A DNA stretch of 64,000 nucleotides from Hyphomicrobiales bacterium (GCA_900466475.1 UBMI01000022.1:1-64000); one strand, 5' to 3'. Counted from the first letter of the stretch, positions 25,768 to 36,055 are shown. Notes: generated by a model not told the origin, from the sequence alone. Numbers and translations are program-made.

Positions 25768-26039
25768 GATTGGCCGGAACCATCGGTCGATCAAAGTCGG
25801 AAACTCGAACGCTAACTTGGCATTGCCTCAATTTGCGGCGAATCGAGCGGCTCTGCCCAGCGAAGACAGCGCTTCATGAACCTCTCGCTGCGGCTTGATG
25901 ACGTCAGGTCGATCCAGGCTACGAAGAATGGGGCACGACAGAAGATCTCGCTTCCTTTCAATCAAAATGGGCCGCTCAGCCGCGGCCCACCCTGGCACCG
26001 GTAGATCTCGAAATGGTGCGCTCGGCATCGGAAGGCCGG

Positions 26040-27410
26040 TCAGTGCGCGACAAGTACCATCTTCTGGTTTACCAGCTCTTTGATACCGGCGCCTGCGAGT
26101 TCTCGACCGTAACCAGATCTCTTCACCCCTCCGAATGGAAGTTCCGGTCCGGTAAAGGAGGATGTATTGATCCAGACCGACCCCGTCTCGACCTGCGAAG
26201 CGAGGGACTTGGCGCGCTCGACGTCGGCAGTGAAGATCGCCCCCGAGAGCCCGAAGTTCGAGTCGTTGGCGATTCTGACGACGTCATTATCGCTCTTGAT
26301 GACATGCACCTGCGCCACAGGACCGAAGAACTCCTCGAAATAGGCGGGATTATCCCGGGACACATTGGCGAGGACAGTCGGCTTGTAGTAGGCACCCGGC
26401 CCTTCGATCACGGTGCCACCGACCAGAACGCTAGCTCCGGCCTTGACGGCGCGGTCCACCTGCCCCGCGATATCGTCGCGGGCTCCGATGGACGACATCG
26501 GCCCCAGACCGACGGTTTCATCCATTGGGTCGCCGATTTTGATGTTCGTGAAGTTCTCAACGAGCTTGCGAACGAATTCATCGGCGATCTTCTCGTGGAT
26601 GAGGAAGCGTTTCGCACCATTGCAGACTTGTCCGCACCCGCGGAGCCTGGCTTCTACCCCGGCGGCGACTGCCTTATCGACGTCCGCATCGTCTAGGACG
26701 ACGAAGACGTCGCTTCCGCCCAGTTCCATCACCGACTTCTTAAGGTTCTTGCCTGCGTTGGCCGCTACGATGCTACCCGCGCCCTCGGAGCCGGTGAGAG
26801 CCACTCCCTGGATGCGATCATCAGCGATCAGCTTCGAAATCTGGTCGCCCGTCGCGAAGATATTCGTCCAGGCACCCTCCGGTGCACCCGCTTCGGCAAA
26901 CAGTTCTTCAAAGGCGACGGCAGCCTGTGGAACCATGCTGGCATGTTTGGCGAGAACGGGATTGCCGATCGCCAGGTTCGGCCCGGCCACGCGGATCAGT
27001 TGGTAGAAAGGGAAATTCCAGGGCTCGACGGCGACGACGACGCCGATCGGATGATATTCCAGCCATGCGTCGCCCTTCGGTGTCTCCACCTTTTCGCGGG
27101 CAAGAAATGTCTCGGCGTTGTCGGCATAGTACCGGGCGATATCGGCTGTGATCCGCACCTCGGTGCGCGCTTCGTTGATGCGCTTGCCCATTTCCAGAGT
27201 GAGAATGCGTGCCAAGTCGTCCACGCGCTCGCTCACCAGTTCGGCAAAGCGGTGCAGGACCCTGAGCCGCGGTGCTCTGCTACCCTTGCACCAAGGCGAT
27301 TTGTAGAGGGAATGCGCCAGGGTGAGCGCCTTTTCGATTTCCTCCTCGCTGTGGTTGTCGAATGTCCTGAGGACCTTGCCGGTCGCCGGATTTACACTTT
27401 GATATGCCAT
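26040..27410 (-). CDS. NAD(P)-dependent succinate-semialdehyde dehydrogenase family
   Basis: A 456-residue aldehyde dehydrogenase of the Sad/YneI type. The catalytic Cys is C263 in GCGQVCNGAKRF and the general-base Glu is E229 in MELGGSDVF; EPWNFPFYQ forms part of the cofactor site. AAAGGAG precedes the ATG at good distance. It follows the SDR gene by 131 bp on the same strand and may share its transcript. With the SDR it could oxidise reactive aldehydes. Confidence 0.92.
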   Translation of the reverse strand: MAYQSVNPATGKVLRTFDNHSEEEIEKALTLAHSLYKSPWCKGSRAPRLRVLHRFAELVSERVDDLARILTLEMGKRINEARTEVRITADIARYYADNAETFLAREKVETPKGDAWLEYHPIGVVVAVEPWNFPFYQLIRVAGPNLAIGNPVLAKHASMVPQAAVAFEELFAEAGAPEGAWTNIFATGDQISKLIADDRIQGVALTGSEGAGSIVAANAGKNLKKSVMELGGSDVFVVLDDADVDKAVAAGVEARLRGCGQVCNGAKRFLIHEKIADEFVRKLVENFTNIKIGDPMDETVGLGPMSSIGARDDIAGQVDRAVKAGASVLVGGTVIEGPGAYYKPTVLANVSRDNPAYFEEFFGPVAQVHVIKSDNDVVRIANDSNFGLSGAIFTADVERAKSLASQVETGSVWINTSSFTGPELPFGGVKRSGYGRELAGAGIKELVNQKMVLVAH

Positions 27411-27541
27411 GTCATGCTCTCCTTTCGATGTCGGTCGAAACGACTTTTCTTGAGGTTTGGATGCACGCGCTCGTGTAGCTCCATGGTCCGAGCCGGGTCG
27501 GGACCAGTTGAAGTTGCGGCGGTAGCGGATTTAATTTGCGG

Positions 27542-28282
27542 TCAGAATTCCTGCGCCGTCGGACGCAGCAGGATCTCATTGATGTCCACGTCATCGGGCT
27601 GCTCGATTGCAAAGGTGATCGCCCTGGCAACGGAACTCGCGGGGATCGCGGACTTGTAGAATTCCATGACAGCTCCTTGCGACGTGCCGCTGGTCGTGTG
27701 TTTGAGATCGCTCTCGACAGCGCCAGGCTCGATCGAGGTCACCCTGATCTTGCCTCCGATCTCCTGACGCAGGCCCTCAGAAATGGCCCGGACGGCGAAC
27801 TTGGTGCCGGAGTAGACCGTACCACCCGGTGCGAAGACCTTGACCCCTGCGACGGAACTGATGTTGATGATGTGTCCTGTTTCCTGATTGATAAACATCG
27901 GGAGAACGGCGGCAATGCCATACAGGGTGCCCCTGAGGTTGACGTCGATCATCGCGTCCCATTCTTCGGTATTGACTTCCGCCATCGGGCGGATGGGCAT
28001 GAGTCCGGCATTGTTGATCAGGACATCCAACCTTCCAAAATCGGACGCCACCGTGTTCACGACCGCCTTGAACTGGTCCTTGTTTGCCACATCCAGTTCA
28101 TAGGCTTTTGCTTTGCCGCCGGAGGCGGAAATATTGGAAGCGACTTCGTCGAGTTTGCCTCGCCGGCGCGCGGCGATCGCGATCTTCGCTCCCCTTAAAG
28201 CGAGCATCCGGGCAGTCTCCGCGCCGAGGCCCGTGCCTCCGCCTGTGATCAGCACGACTTTTCCTTCGATATTGGTCGTCAT
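27542..28282 (-). CDS. Short-chain dehydrogenase/reductase
   Basis: A 246-residue classical SDR: cofactor motif TGGGTGLG (13-20), NNAG, active-site S143, Y157 and K161 in YSGTK. The basic pair after beta-2 (AARRRGKL) points to NADP(H). It resembles YdfG/serine-dehydrogenase-like SDRs (the ending IEQPDDVDINEILLRPTAQEF is typical). It overlaps the HbpS/GlcG-like gene by 4 bp. The substrate is unknown; a hydroxy acid or aldehyde is plausible. Confidence 0.92.
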   Translation of the reverse strand: MTTNIEGKVVLITGGGTGLGAETARMLALRGAKIAIAARRRGKLDEVASNISASGGKAKAYELDVANKDQFKAVVNTVASDFGRLDVLINNAGLMPIRPMAEVNTEEWDAMIDVNLRGTLYGIAAVLPMFINQETGHIINISSVAGVKVFAPGGTVYSGTKFAVRAISEGLRQEIGGKIRVTSIEPGAVESDLKHTTSGTSQGAVMEFYKSAIPASSVARAITFAIEQPDDVDINEILLRPTAQEF

Positions 28283-28746
28283 CTTCTTTGCTCCTCTCCT
28301 GAAATGGTGAACTGCCTGTCTGCCAGATCGGGATCCATGACGGACACGGCAGCCCGGGCGACAGCGATATCCTGCTCCACCGATCCTGCGCTTGCTCCCA
28401 CCGCGCCGATCAGCCGCCCCTCACGCACCACAGGGAGTCCGCCGCCGAAGATTATGACGTTGCCGCCATTGCTCTGATGGATACCGAAAAGCGGCTCACC
28501 GGGCTGGGCCAGTTTTGCCAGGTAGTCCGTCTTTTTGTCGAAGAGCCTCGTCGTGACGGCCTTCTTGATGGCCAGATCGATGCTGCCGATCAATGCGTCG
28601 TCCTGGCGGATAAAGGCAATCAAATGCCCTCCGGCATCCACCACCGCGATATTGTATGCGATGGCAAACTCCGCCGCCTTTGCTTCCGCAGCTGATAACA
28701 TCAGCTTGGCGTCATCCAGGGTGAGTGTGGAGATAAGCCTGGTCAT
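28279..28746 (-). CDS. GlcG/HbpS-family protein
   Basis: A 155-residue protein of the GlcG/HbpS (DUF336) family, recognisable by AYNIAVVDAGGHLIAFIRQDDA, SIDLAIKKAVTTRLF, GGNVIIFGGGLPVV and GAVGASAGSVEQD. HbpS of Streptomyces binds haem; others sit next to oxidoreductases with unclear roles. GAGGA lies 6 bases before the ATG. It is the first gene of the HbpS-SDR(-ALDH) operon. Confidence 0.9.
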   Translation of the reverse strand: MTRLISTLTLDDAKLMLSAAEAKAAEFAIAYNIAVVDAGGHLIAFIRQDDALIGSIDLAIKKAVTTRLFDKKTDYLAKLAQPGEPLFGIHQSNGGNVIIFGGGLPVVREGRLIGAVGASAGSVEQDIAVARAAVSVMDPDLADRQFTISGEEQRR

Positions 28747-28894
28747 CCCGTGTCCTCAGAATATCCGATGGTGACGCAGCATTCGCAGAACTTTTCATAC
28801 CAACGAAAATACGCCGGGTGATCGGTCGATGCGCGTTCCATCACTTGATTTGGATGTAGGCTAACATCTTGCTTCGCTGACGCACGCTAAACGC

Positions 28895-28914
28895 CGTCAA
28901 TGCGCGTGAAATCT
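28895..28914. promoter_or_regulatory. 20-bp motif shared with the regulator intergenic region, copy 1
   Basis: CGTCAATGCGCGTGAAATCT differs at one base from the sequence at 32509-32528. It lies about 150 bases upstream of the HbpS-like gene. The surrounding 626-bp gap (28747-29372) holds no recognisable gene; short frames there have no support. Confidence 0.5.
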
Positions 28915-29372
28915 GGAATACGTTGCTCTTGTTTGAATTAATAAGGCCGGTCGCAGACGATGGAAGATCTTCAGAGCCCTCAATCAAATGCTGGTTTTAA
29001 GTTGCATAAAGGCAGTGTCGTCCGCGCGGTCTGGGCGCGGCCGATCCGCTCATCGTACTGCAAATGCGCGCCATACGCGGTCTGGACAACACAGCTATTC
29101 CCGGGGTTTCGCGATAATAAGCGCTGTTTAGCAAAACACCGCAAACACGGGCGGCGATGATCGGCGCTATCCCGAAGGCCGCGACTGGCTCGACTGATGC
29201 GTGAAGCTCAGGGTTTTATCTGCGCCGGGAACGGAAGCCACTGCATGGCCAAAGGCTCGCATTATGAAGCCAGCATTCCCGGCATATTCGCGGTTGGCTT
29301 GCGAGCAAGCCTGTGACGGGCGCAACAACGGATCAATGGGTGGCCGTTTGAGAAATCCGGCAAATCGCGATG

Positions 29373-32216
29373 TCAACAGTGCCTGAAATTCTGCAGCTCC
29401 GTCACGAGGTTGCGGGCCTTTTTCAAGTCGGGCGTATCAAATCCATCCTTGAAGCGGCTATAGACCGGTTCAAGGATGCTCTTGGCGTCATCGACCCACC
29501 CGTTATCTCTTAACACGACAGCAAGATCTGTTGCACAACGGATCCTCCAACCCCACGCGCCGTTCGCTTCCGCCGCTTGTAACGATTGACGCAAGGTTGA
29601 AATCGCTTCGTTGTCGTCTCCAGCTGCTCGTTCCTTGACGGCCCGCAAACGGAGCAATTCGGGTACCATCGAACGCTGCGGTCCGATCTCAAACAGGTAA
29701 CCGAGTATACGGGCAGCCTCGTCCACATGGCCGATCGAGTATAGAGCCTTTATCAAGAGCGCGTAGTAAACGTGACGCCCGAGCTGCCGGAGTCCTGTGC
29801 GAAGTTCATCGAACGCTGCCATAAGTCCATTCGAGTCCGTGCGAGCGCCTGAAAGGACGTAGAGCGCCTCCGCGTAACAGTTCGCCACCGGAAGCCACGC
29901 CGGCATGCCGTGCCGATAAATCGTATCCTTCAAGTGCTCGGCGTAGCCCTTAGCGAGAGCGTATTCCTCACATTCACTTAATATGAAAAGCGCCCCGTGG
30001 GTATAGCACGAGATGAGCGTCCACCCATGGTGGGCTTCCAAAGCCTCACGCGCGCAGATCTTGACCCTGCTCAAACCGGTCCCGGGCCTAACCGAGCCCA
30101 GCCACTGCAGTGCGGCCAGCGTTGTTTCGCTCCTGATTTTCGGATCGAGGTCGAAGCGAGAAGCTGCGCCATCGGAAAACCGCCGCACCTCCCGACTTAG
30201 CTTCTCCATCCTGGCGATCGCGGGTGGATATTCACAATGAATGATCTCCAGCTCCGTAAGAAGGATCTCATGTTCCCATCGCGCCGCACGATTGTTCGAA
30301 CGTGTAGCAACGCGTTTCAACCGTTTGAGTATCTTCCGGGCCTCGGTCTGATGACCAGGGAGGAGCCAGTATCTCGCCAAGGCGCCCAAAGCCTGGCACT
30401 CGGCATTCGTATCACCGATTCGACGTGAAAGCTGGATCGCAGTTTCAAACGTCTCGATGGCTTTCTTTGCATCGGCGGAAATATAGCTGCTCACGGCCGC
30501 AAGCCCTACGAGCAGTTTGAGCTTCAAGGCGCGATCATTGCAGCCGATGCGATCGAATTCGGCCAGCGCCTGTTCGCAGTTTCTGCGGGCCTCTTCGCTC
30601 AAAGACAACTCATGCCACAGAGGTATGCCTGATGCGACCAGTTGCATGCCAAGCAGCGGATCGCCGCGAAGAAAAAGCGTCCAGCCTATAGCCTTGCGCA
30701 AATCGTCCGCATGGCCGGCGTAGATCGCATGCCACTGCCGGGCCGGAAGCCTCGCCTGGTCGGCATTCGCACGAGCGAGGATACCCAGCAGAAGACGGGC
30801 ATAGGCATCCGACACCGCACTCAACTCTTCCGAGGCTTCCAGCAGATTGCCTGCGAATGCTCGAGTACTGTCGAGAAGGCGGTATCGCATCCCGCCTGCT
30901 ATCTGTTCGACACTTAACATCGACTTGGCGCGCAGCCCGGCGACGGCATCAAAAACAATCGTTGGATCGAGATCAGGATGGACAACGACGCTGACGACCG
31001 CATCCATATCGAACGTACCCATGAAGATCGAAATGGCACGCAAAACGGCTGCCTCGCTCTTCGTCAGGAGTGCATAGCTCCATTCCAACGTCGCGAGCAG
31101 GGTCTGTTGACGAAGCGGTCCCTCCTCACCACGCCCGACCAGTGTGGTGAAACGATCGCCAAGTTCTTTGAGAACATCGGGAGGACTTAGGCTTGTTAGC
31201 CGGGACGAAATGAGTTCAATGGCGAGAGGCGATCCATCGAGCCGTCTGCATATCTCGGCTACCGCAGAGGCATCCCCATCCTCAATCATGTATTTCCCCT
31301 TCTCGGACGCTCGTTCGACGAGAAGTTGGGGCGCAGAGTAAACAAGGACCTGTTTGGCCGTGTAGGCACGGCCAGGCGGCGGAACTTCCAGAGGAGCAAG
31401 CCAGAAAACCTCTTCTCGCTTCGCGCGGAGAGCCTGGCGGCTCGTCGCGACGATCCGGACGTCCCTGGTGTTGGCAAGGATGACATCGCATAGATGCGCA
31501 GCGGCGTTGAGCACATGTTCGCACGTGTCCAGCAAAAGCAAGGCCTTGCTTCGAGCAAGGATCGATGTGATCGCCTCGAGGTGATCCTGACTACCTGAAC
31601 TGATGCCGAGAGCCGCGGCAATTGAAGGGATAACGAATTCTTCGCCAGCCGCCCGAGAGAGATCGATGAAAGTGACGAGACCTCCCTCCTCGTCTTCAAG
31701 CAACTGCACAATAGCGATCGCCACCGTTGTCTTTCCGATGCCCCCAGGGCCAACAATCGTCGTCAGACGGTTGGCGGCAATACTGCCTCGCAATTCGGCG
31801 ATTTCGGCATCCCGCCCGATAACCGTGCCCAATTCGGGAAATCGGGTATTTGCCACAACGGGCAGATCCGCAATGCTCGGGATATCTCCGGCAACCACCT
31901 GATCGCTTAGCCGATAACCGCGGCCTACAAACGTCCTGATATAGTCCTCAGCGGGAGAATATTCCCTTAGTGCCCGCCTGAGCGAAGCGATCGTCACTTT
32001 CAGATTGGCTTCATGGACAAAGATGCCGGGCCACGCAGCGTTGTACAGCTCTTCCTTGTGTACCAACTCGCCCTTCTTCCGGGCCAGGGTCACGAGCATC
32101 TCCATTGCCCGGCCGCCAAGCTGAACCTCTTCGGCACCGCAAAACAAACGGCGATGCTCCCCGTGAAGGCGAAAGGGACCAAATGCGACCACATCATCCG
32201 GTTCCGTCGATACCAT
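29373..32216 (-). CDS. Winged-helix / NB-ARC-like NTPase / TPR transcriptional regulator
   Basis: A 947-residue regulator. Residues 1-105 form an OmpR-type winged-helix domain (AWPGIFVHEANLKVTIASLRRALRE, IRTFVGRGYRL) without a receiver. A P-loop NTPase follows (GPGGIGKTT at about 156-164; LLLLDTCEHVL as Walker B; sensor-like VATSRQALR). From about 500 on, helix pairs look like TPR/LuxR-type repeats. Such proteins are one-component STAND regulators that bind a ligand through the repeats. GAGGA lies before the ATG. It diverges from the related gene at 32687. Confidence 0.88.
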   Translation of the reverse strand: MVSTEPDDVVAFGPFRLHGEHRRLFCGAEEVQLGGRAMEMLVTLARKKGELVHKEELYNAAWPGIFVHEANLKVTIASLRRALREYSPAEDYIRTFVGRGYRLSDQVVAGDIPSIADLPVVANTRFPELGTVIGRDAEIAELRGSIAANRLTTIVGPGGIGKTTVAIAIVQLLEDEEGGLVTFIDLSRAAGEEFVIPSIAAALGISSGSQDHLEAITSILARSKALLLLDTCEHVLNAAAHLCDVILANTRDVRIVATSRQALRAKREEVFWLAPLEVPPPGRAYTAKQVLVYSAPQLLVERASEKGKYMIEDGDASAVAEICRRLDGSPLAIELISSRLTSLSPPDVLKELGDRFTTLVGRGEEGPLRQQTLLATLEWSYALLTKSEAAVLRAISIFMGTFDMDAVVSVVVHPDLDPTIVFDAVAGLRAKSMLSVEQIAGGMRYRLLDSTRAFAGNLLEASEELSAVSDAYARLLLGILARANADQARLPARQWHAIYAGHADDLRKAIGWTLFLRGDPLLGMQLVASGIPLWHELSLSEEARRNCEQALAEFDRIGCNDRALKLKLLVGLAAVSSYISADAKKAIETFETAIQLSRRIGDTNAECQALGALARYWLLPGHQTEARKILKRLKRVATRSNNRAARWEHEILLTELEIIHCEYPPAIARMEKLSREVRRFSDGAASRFDLDPKIRSETTLAALQWLGSVRPGTGLSRVKICAREALEAHHGWTLISCYTHGALFILSECEEYALAKGYAEHLKDTIYRHGMPAWLPVANCYAEALYVLSGARTDSNGLMAAFDELRTGLRQLGRHVYYALLIKALYSIGHVDEAARILGYLFEIGPQRSMVPELLRLRAVKERAAGDDNEAISTLRQSLQAAEANGAWGWRIRCATDLAVVLRDNGWVDDAKSILEPVYSRFKDGFDTPDLKKARNLVTELQNFRHC

Positions 32217-32508
32217 ATGTTCCTCTTCGCGCGCTCAGGGTCGGCTCCGCGCAGGAATGATATCGACGTCCTTATCGCGCGCGGGCGGACGCGGTAATTT
32301 CCAGGTCATCACGGGTGACCAACGGGCACAGAGTGCCTGTCATCTATGGTGTATTGGACAAATCTACCCCATTCAACTCATGTTAATATGCGGTGTCCAT
32401 CGCTAGCCGATAAAATTTCGTCGATGGGAACCCGACGCTTTAACCGTCAAATCGCCCCCTGACGATATTTTCCGGGCAAGTGCACCTTCCGCGGCGCGCA
32501 AAAATCTC

Positions 32509-32528
32509 GTCAAAGCGCGTGAAATCTC
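32509..32528. promoter_or_regulatory. 20-bp shared motif, copy 2
   Basis: CGTCAAAGCGCGTGAAATCT lies in the 470-bp divergent region (32217-32686) between the two winged-helix NTPase genes. The near-identity with 28895-28914 suggests a common binding protein. The rest of the region is relatively AT-rich and must carry both promoters; no other gene is seen. Confidence 0.5.
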
Positions 32529-32686
32529 GGCCCATCAGCACCAATTTTCTGCGGCGGCAAACGAACCCACTCCATTATTTACCGGATTTTACCCGTCCCT
32601 GCAGCGGGCTTCTGTAAGATCAGAATTGGATACATGTGGATTGGATTGCATCGCCCTAGAGGGCAAAACCATTGAGGGGAACCGAA

Positions 32687-34234
32687 ATGGCGTCTCAAGG
32701 TAACAACGGGCATTTTGGCTTCGGGCCATATCGGCTGCATCCTGCTGCGAGGGTTCTCCTGCGAGGCGACGATCTGCTTGCTATAGGCAGCCGCGCCTTC
32801 GATATCCTGGTCGCTCTCGTGCAAAATCACGGACAGGTCCTCTCCCACGGCGAAATTATGGCGTTCGCATGGCCCGGTCTCAATGTAGAAGCCTCCAACA
32901 TAAGGGTGCAAATGACGCATCTGCGGCGCGAAATTGGCTGCGGTGAAAACGGCAATCGCTATATCGCCAGCGTGGCTGGTCGCGGCTACAGCTTCGTCGC
33001 GCCAGTCACATGGGAAGGGGTATCCGACCCTGAGCAGGCCCGGCCTGCCAACTTGAGCGACGATCAGAACTCCGACAATGGATCGCACACGGCAACGACA
33101 ACTTCCTTGCCGCCTCGTTTGAGCCACCCTATCGGCCGGGACGGGAGTATCGCCAAACTTTCGCAGATGGTGACGAAGCGCCGCTTCGTGAGCATCGTGG
33201 GAACGGGAGGGGTCGGCAAGACGACTCTCGCAATTTTGGTGGCGCACGTTCTCCCTGCATTTGAAGCCGCGTATTTTGTCGACCTTAGTACCATCGACCA
33301 TGAAAAAGCGGTTACGGGAGCGGTTGGCGCAGCACTCGATGTTCCCTTTTCGACAAACGACGGCATTGGTCACGTTATCAGCCAGCTACCGCCGCGACGT
33401 ACACTCGTGATCCTTGATAATTGCGAGCATGTTATCGACGCAGTGGCCCATACGGTGCATTCGCTGCTCAGGCGAACCGCGAATGTGCATATTCTCACCA
33501 CGAGCCGGGAAGCGTTCCGCCTGCCAGGCGAGGCCATCTACCTTCTCCGACCGCTTGCCGTACCTCCGCACACGGAACGTTTGAGTGCCGCTCAGGCGCT
33601 ACTTTGGCCGGCAATCCAGCTTTTCATGGAACGTGCGGTCGATAGCGGCTACCTCGAGCCGTGGGGCGACGAGGAGGCAACAACGATAGCGGCCATTTGC
33701 AGGAGATTGGACGGCAATCCGCTGGCGATCGAACTTGTGGCAAGCCGCATGGGATCCTACGGTCTCTATCGGATTGCAGAACTGTTGAACAACCAGCTCG
33801 CTTTACGATGGAGAGGTAACCGATACGCCAATCCCCGCCACCAAACCGCAGAAGCAATGATGGATTGGAGTTACGCTCTTCTGTCAGACCTGGATCAACA
33901 GGTATTCAGGCGATTATCGGTATTCCCGAGCGAGTTTTCGCTCGATGCAGCCCTTACAATGTTGGACGACGACGGTTTCGCGCAAGCGGAGATCGTCAAG
34001 TCGATTGGCAATCTTATCGACAAGTGCCTCCTTTCATTCCACTCGGGTACGGGACCTGCGCACCTCAAGTTACCGGGCATCGTTAGAAGCTACGCGGAGT
34101 TCAAGCTCCTTGCCTCCGGCGAAAGCGTCGAACAGCGCCAGTCTCTGTACCACGCTCAAGCACCTCAACAATGCTGTGCGAGCATGGTTGTTTCTTCGGA
34201 TGCCCGACAGGCGATGCAACTCCGGGCATCCTAG
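32687..34234 (+). CDS. Winged-helix / NTPase regulator lacking the TPR part
   Basis: A 515-residue relative of the protein encoded divergently at 29373-32216. The winged helix (AWPGLNVEASNIRVQMTHLRREIG, ASVAGRGYSFVAP) and NTPase (GTGGVGKTT at about 172-180; LVILDNCEHVI; LTTSREAFR; LDGNPLAIELVASR) are intact. The sequence stops soon after the segment equivalent to the start of the helical repeats, so ~400 residues are missing. ATG at 32687 has GGGGA 6 bases before it. It may be a natural short regulator or a truncated gene; the last ~30 residues look out of frame compared with the family. Confidence 0.82.
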   Translation: MASQGNNGHFGFGPYRLHPAARVLLRGDDLLAIGSRAFDILVALVQNHGQVLSHGEIMAFAWPGLNVEASNIRVQMTHLRREIGCGENGNRYIASVAGRGYSFVAPVTWEGVSDPEQARPANLSDDQNSDNGSHTATTTSLPPRLSHPIGRDGSIAKLSQMVTKRRFVSIVGTGGVGKTTLAILVAHVLPAFEAAYFVDLSTIDHEKAVTGAVGAALDVPFSTNDGIGHVISQLPPRRTLVILDNCEHVIDAVAHTVHSLLRRTANVHILTTSREAFRLPGEAIYLLRPLAVPPHTERLSAAQALLWPAIQLFMERAVDSGYLEPWGDEEATTIAAICRRLDGNPLAIELVASRMGSYGLYRIAELLNNQLALRWRGNRYANPRHQTAEAMMDWSYALLSDLDQQVFRRLSVFPSEFSLDAALTMLDDDGFAQAEIVKSIGNLIDKCLLSFHSGTGPAHLKLPGIVRSYAEFKLLASGESVEQRQSLYHAQAPQQCCASMVVSSDARQAMQLRAS

Positions 34235-34433
34235 ATCGCGCTTGCATTTCCGGCGTTCAAGACAGTGACGAGCTGGCGATGAAGGGTCTGAGGAACCTCG
34301 GACAGCGAGGCCTTCGCACGCGATCTACCGCGGCGAAATCGCAGGATTTAACCACAATTAATAAGCGTCTGAAGCTCGCTTGATGGATTATCCCCGATGT
34401 CGCCATCAAGCGCAAATGATCGGAGAACGCTGC

Positions 34434-35189
34434 ATGTCCCGAAACCTTGGACTTATTCTCAGTGCCCTTGTAGCGTTCGCGAGCATATCTCCCGCCGCGG
34501 TCGCGGCGGACCTCAAAGCCAAGACCGTCGTCCTTGTTCACGGCGCTTTCGCCGACGGATCGTCCTGGCAGAAGGTCATCCCTCTCCTGGAAAAGGCAGG
34601 ATTGAAAGTTGTCGCCGTCCAGAATCCACTGGAGTCCCTGGAAAGCGACGTGGCCTTCACCAAGCGCGCGATCCGCGATGCCGAAGAACCCATCGTGCTC
34701 GTCGGTCATTCGTGGGGCGGCGTGGTCATCACAGAAGCGGGTAATGACCCGAAGGTGAAATCGCTGGTCTACGTGGCCGCCTACGCGCCTGATGCCGGTC
34801 AATCGCTGGTCGACGCCGCCTCCAAATACCCCGACCAGGAAAGCCGAAAGACATTCCTCAAGGATGAGGATGGTTATCTCAAGATAAGCGATGAGGGGAT
34901 CTCCAAGTACTTCGCGGCTGGCCTGTCACCGGACGAGCAGAGGGTCGTTGCGGTCGTGCAGGGACGGTTCCATGTGCGCGCCACCACCGCACCCGTCAGC
35001 CATGCCGCCTGGCGTGACAAACCTTCATTCATGGTTGTGGCAACTGAGGATCAGATCATTGCTCCCCAGATGCAAAGGGACCAGGTGAAATCTGCGAAAG
35101 CCGAGATGATCGAGGTCCCGTCCGGTCACATTGCGATGCTGTCCCATCCCAAAGAAGTTTCCGATCTCATTGTGGAAGCGGCCCGATAG
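34434..35189 (+). CDS. Exported alpha/beta hydrolase
   Basis: A 251-residue hydrolase with a signal peptide (MSRNLGLILSALVAFASISP, then AAVAA). Oxyanion motif VLVHGAFADGSSW, nucleophile S93 in GHSWGG, late acid ATEDQII and His in PSGHIAML are in place. ATG at 34434 has GGAG 8 bases upstream. Family members are small esterases and salicylate-esterase-like enzymes; the substrate is open. A cytosolic relative is encoded at 49613-50392. It is followed 65 bp later by a DJ-1-like gene. Confidence 0.88.
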   Translation: MSRNLGLILSALVAFASISPAAVAADLKAKTVVLVHGAFADGSSWQKVIPLLEKAGLKVVAVQNPLESLESDVAFTKRAIRDAEEPIVLVGHSWGGVVITEAGNDPKVKSLVYVAAYAPDAGQSLVDAASKYPDQESRKTFLKDEDGYLKISDEGISKYFAAGLSPDEQRVVAVVQGRFHVRATTAPVSHAAWRDKPSFMVVATEDQIIAPQMQRDQVKSAKAEMIEVPSGHIAMLSHPKEVSDLIVEAAR

Positions 35190-35254
35190 CTGCAAGACGT
35201 CGTGACCATCCGTCGAACCGTACCGATTTAATCACATCAAGTGAGGAGGCAGTC

Positions 35255-36055
35255 ATGAGCAAGGGTAAAGTGCTTGTCGTCGGGTCGAACGCCACCCGGA
35301 TCGAGATTCGAGGCGGGGGAACCGGCCCGACCGGCCAATATCTCAACGAAACCGTGGTGCCAGCCATGGCTCTTGATGATGCCGGATATGAGATCGTGCT
35401 GGCGACGCCAGACGGCACCAAGCCGCATATTGATCCTGTGTCGAACGTTGCAGAGCACTTTGGTGGTGATGAAGCGGCTCTGCAGCGCGGTCGCGCCTTT
35501 TTCAATGACAATCCGGGAATGAAGAACGTCCGGACGTTGAGATCGGTGATCGACGAGGGGCTTGACGGATATGCAGGTGTCTTTGTGCCCGGCGGTCAGG
35601 CGCCGGTCGTCGACCTCATGCAGGACGCCGATCTCGGCGAAATCCTGCGCCATTTCCACGCGCGCCGGAAGCCCACCGCCTTTCTCTGCCACGGTCCGAT
35701 CGCCTCGCTCGCCGCGCTGCCGCAGACGAAGGAATACCGGGCTGCATTAATTTCCGGCGACCTTGCCAAAGCGTCCGAGTTGGCGAAAGGCTGGCAATAT
35801 GCGGGCTACAAGATGACGGTATTCTCCGCTAGCGAAGAGAAGCCGATCGAAGAACAGATTCTTCACGGCGAGCTCTATTTCAACATGCCTGATGCATTGA
35901 GCCGAGCAGGCGGCGACGTGACCACAACTCCGGTCGACTTCTCCCCTCATGTGATTGAGGATCGCGAACTGATCACAGGCCAGAACCCGCGATCGGATCA
36001 TCCCCTTGCAGCGAAATGGGTCGATGCCCTCAACCGGGTGGCCGTTCTGGCGTGA
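35255..36055 (+). CDS. DJ-1/PfpI-superfamily (type 1 glutamine amidotransferase-like) protein
   Basis: A 266-residue protein with the nucleophile elbow FLC145HGP and the conserved acid E32, as in Hsp31/YhbO-like chaperone-glyoxalases. GAGGAGG lies at good distance before the ATG. Members protect against reactive carbonyls or stress. It stands between two other stress-type genes on the same strand and may be cotranscribed with the hydrolase. Confidence 0.88.
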   Translation: MSKGKVLVVGSNATRIEIRGGGTGPTGQYLNETVVPAMALDDAGYEIVLATPDGTKPHIDPVSNVAEHFGGDEAALQRGRAFFNDNPGMKNVRTLRSVIDEGLDGYAGVFVPGGQAPVVDLMQDADLGEILRHFHARRKPTAFLCHGPIASLAALPQTKEYRAALISGDLAKASELAKGWQYAGYKMTVFSASEEKPIEEQILHGELYFNMPDALSRAGGDVTTTPVDFSPHVIEDRELITGQNPRSDHPLAAKWVDALNRVAVLA

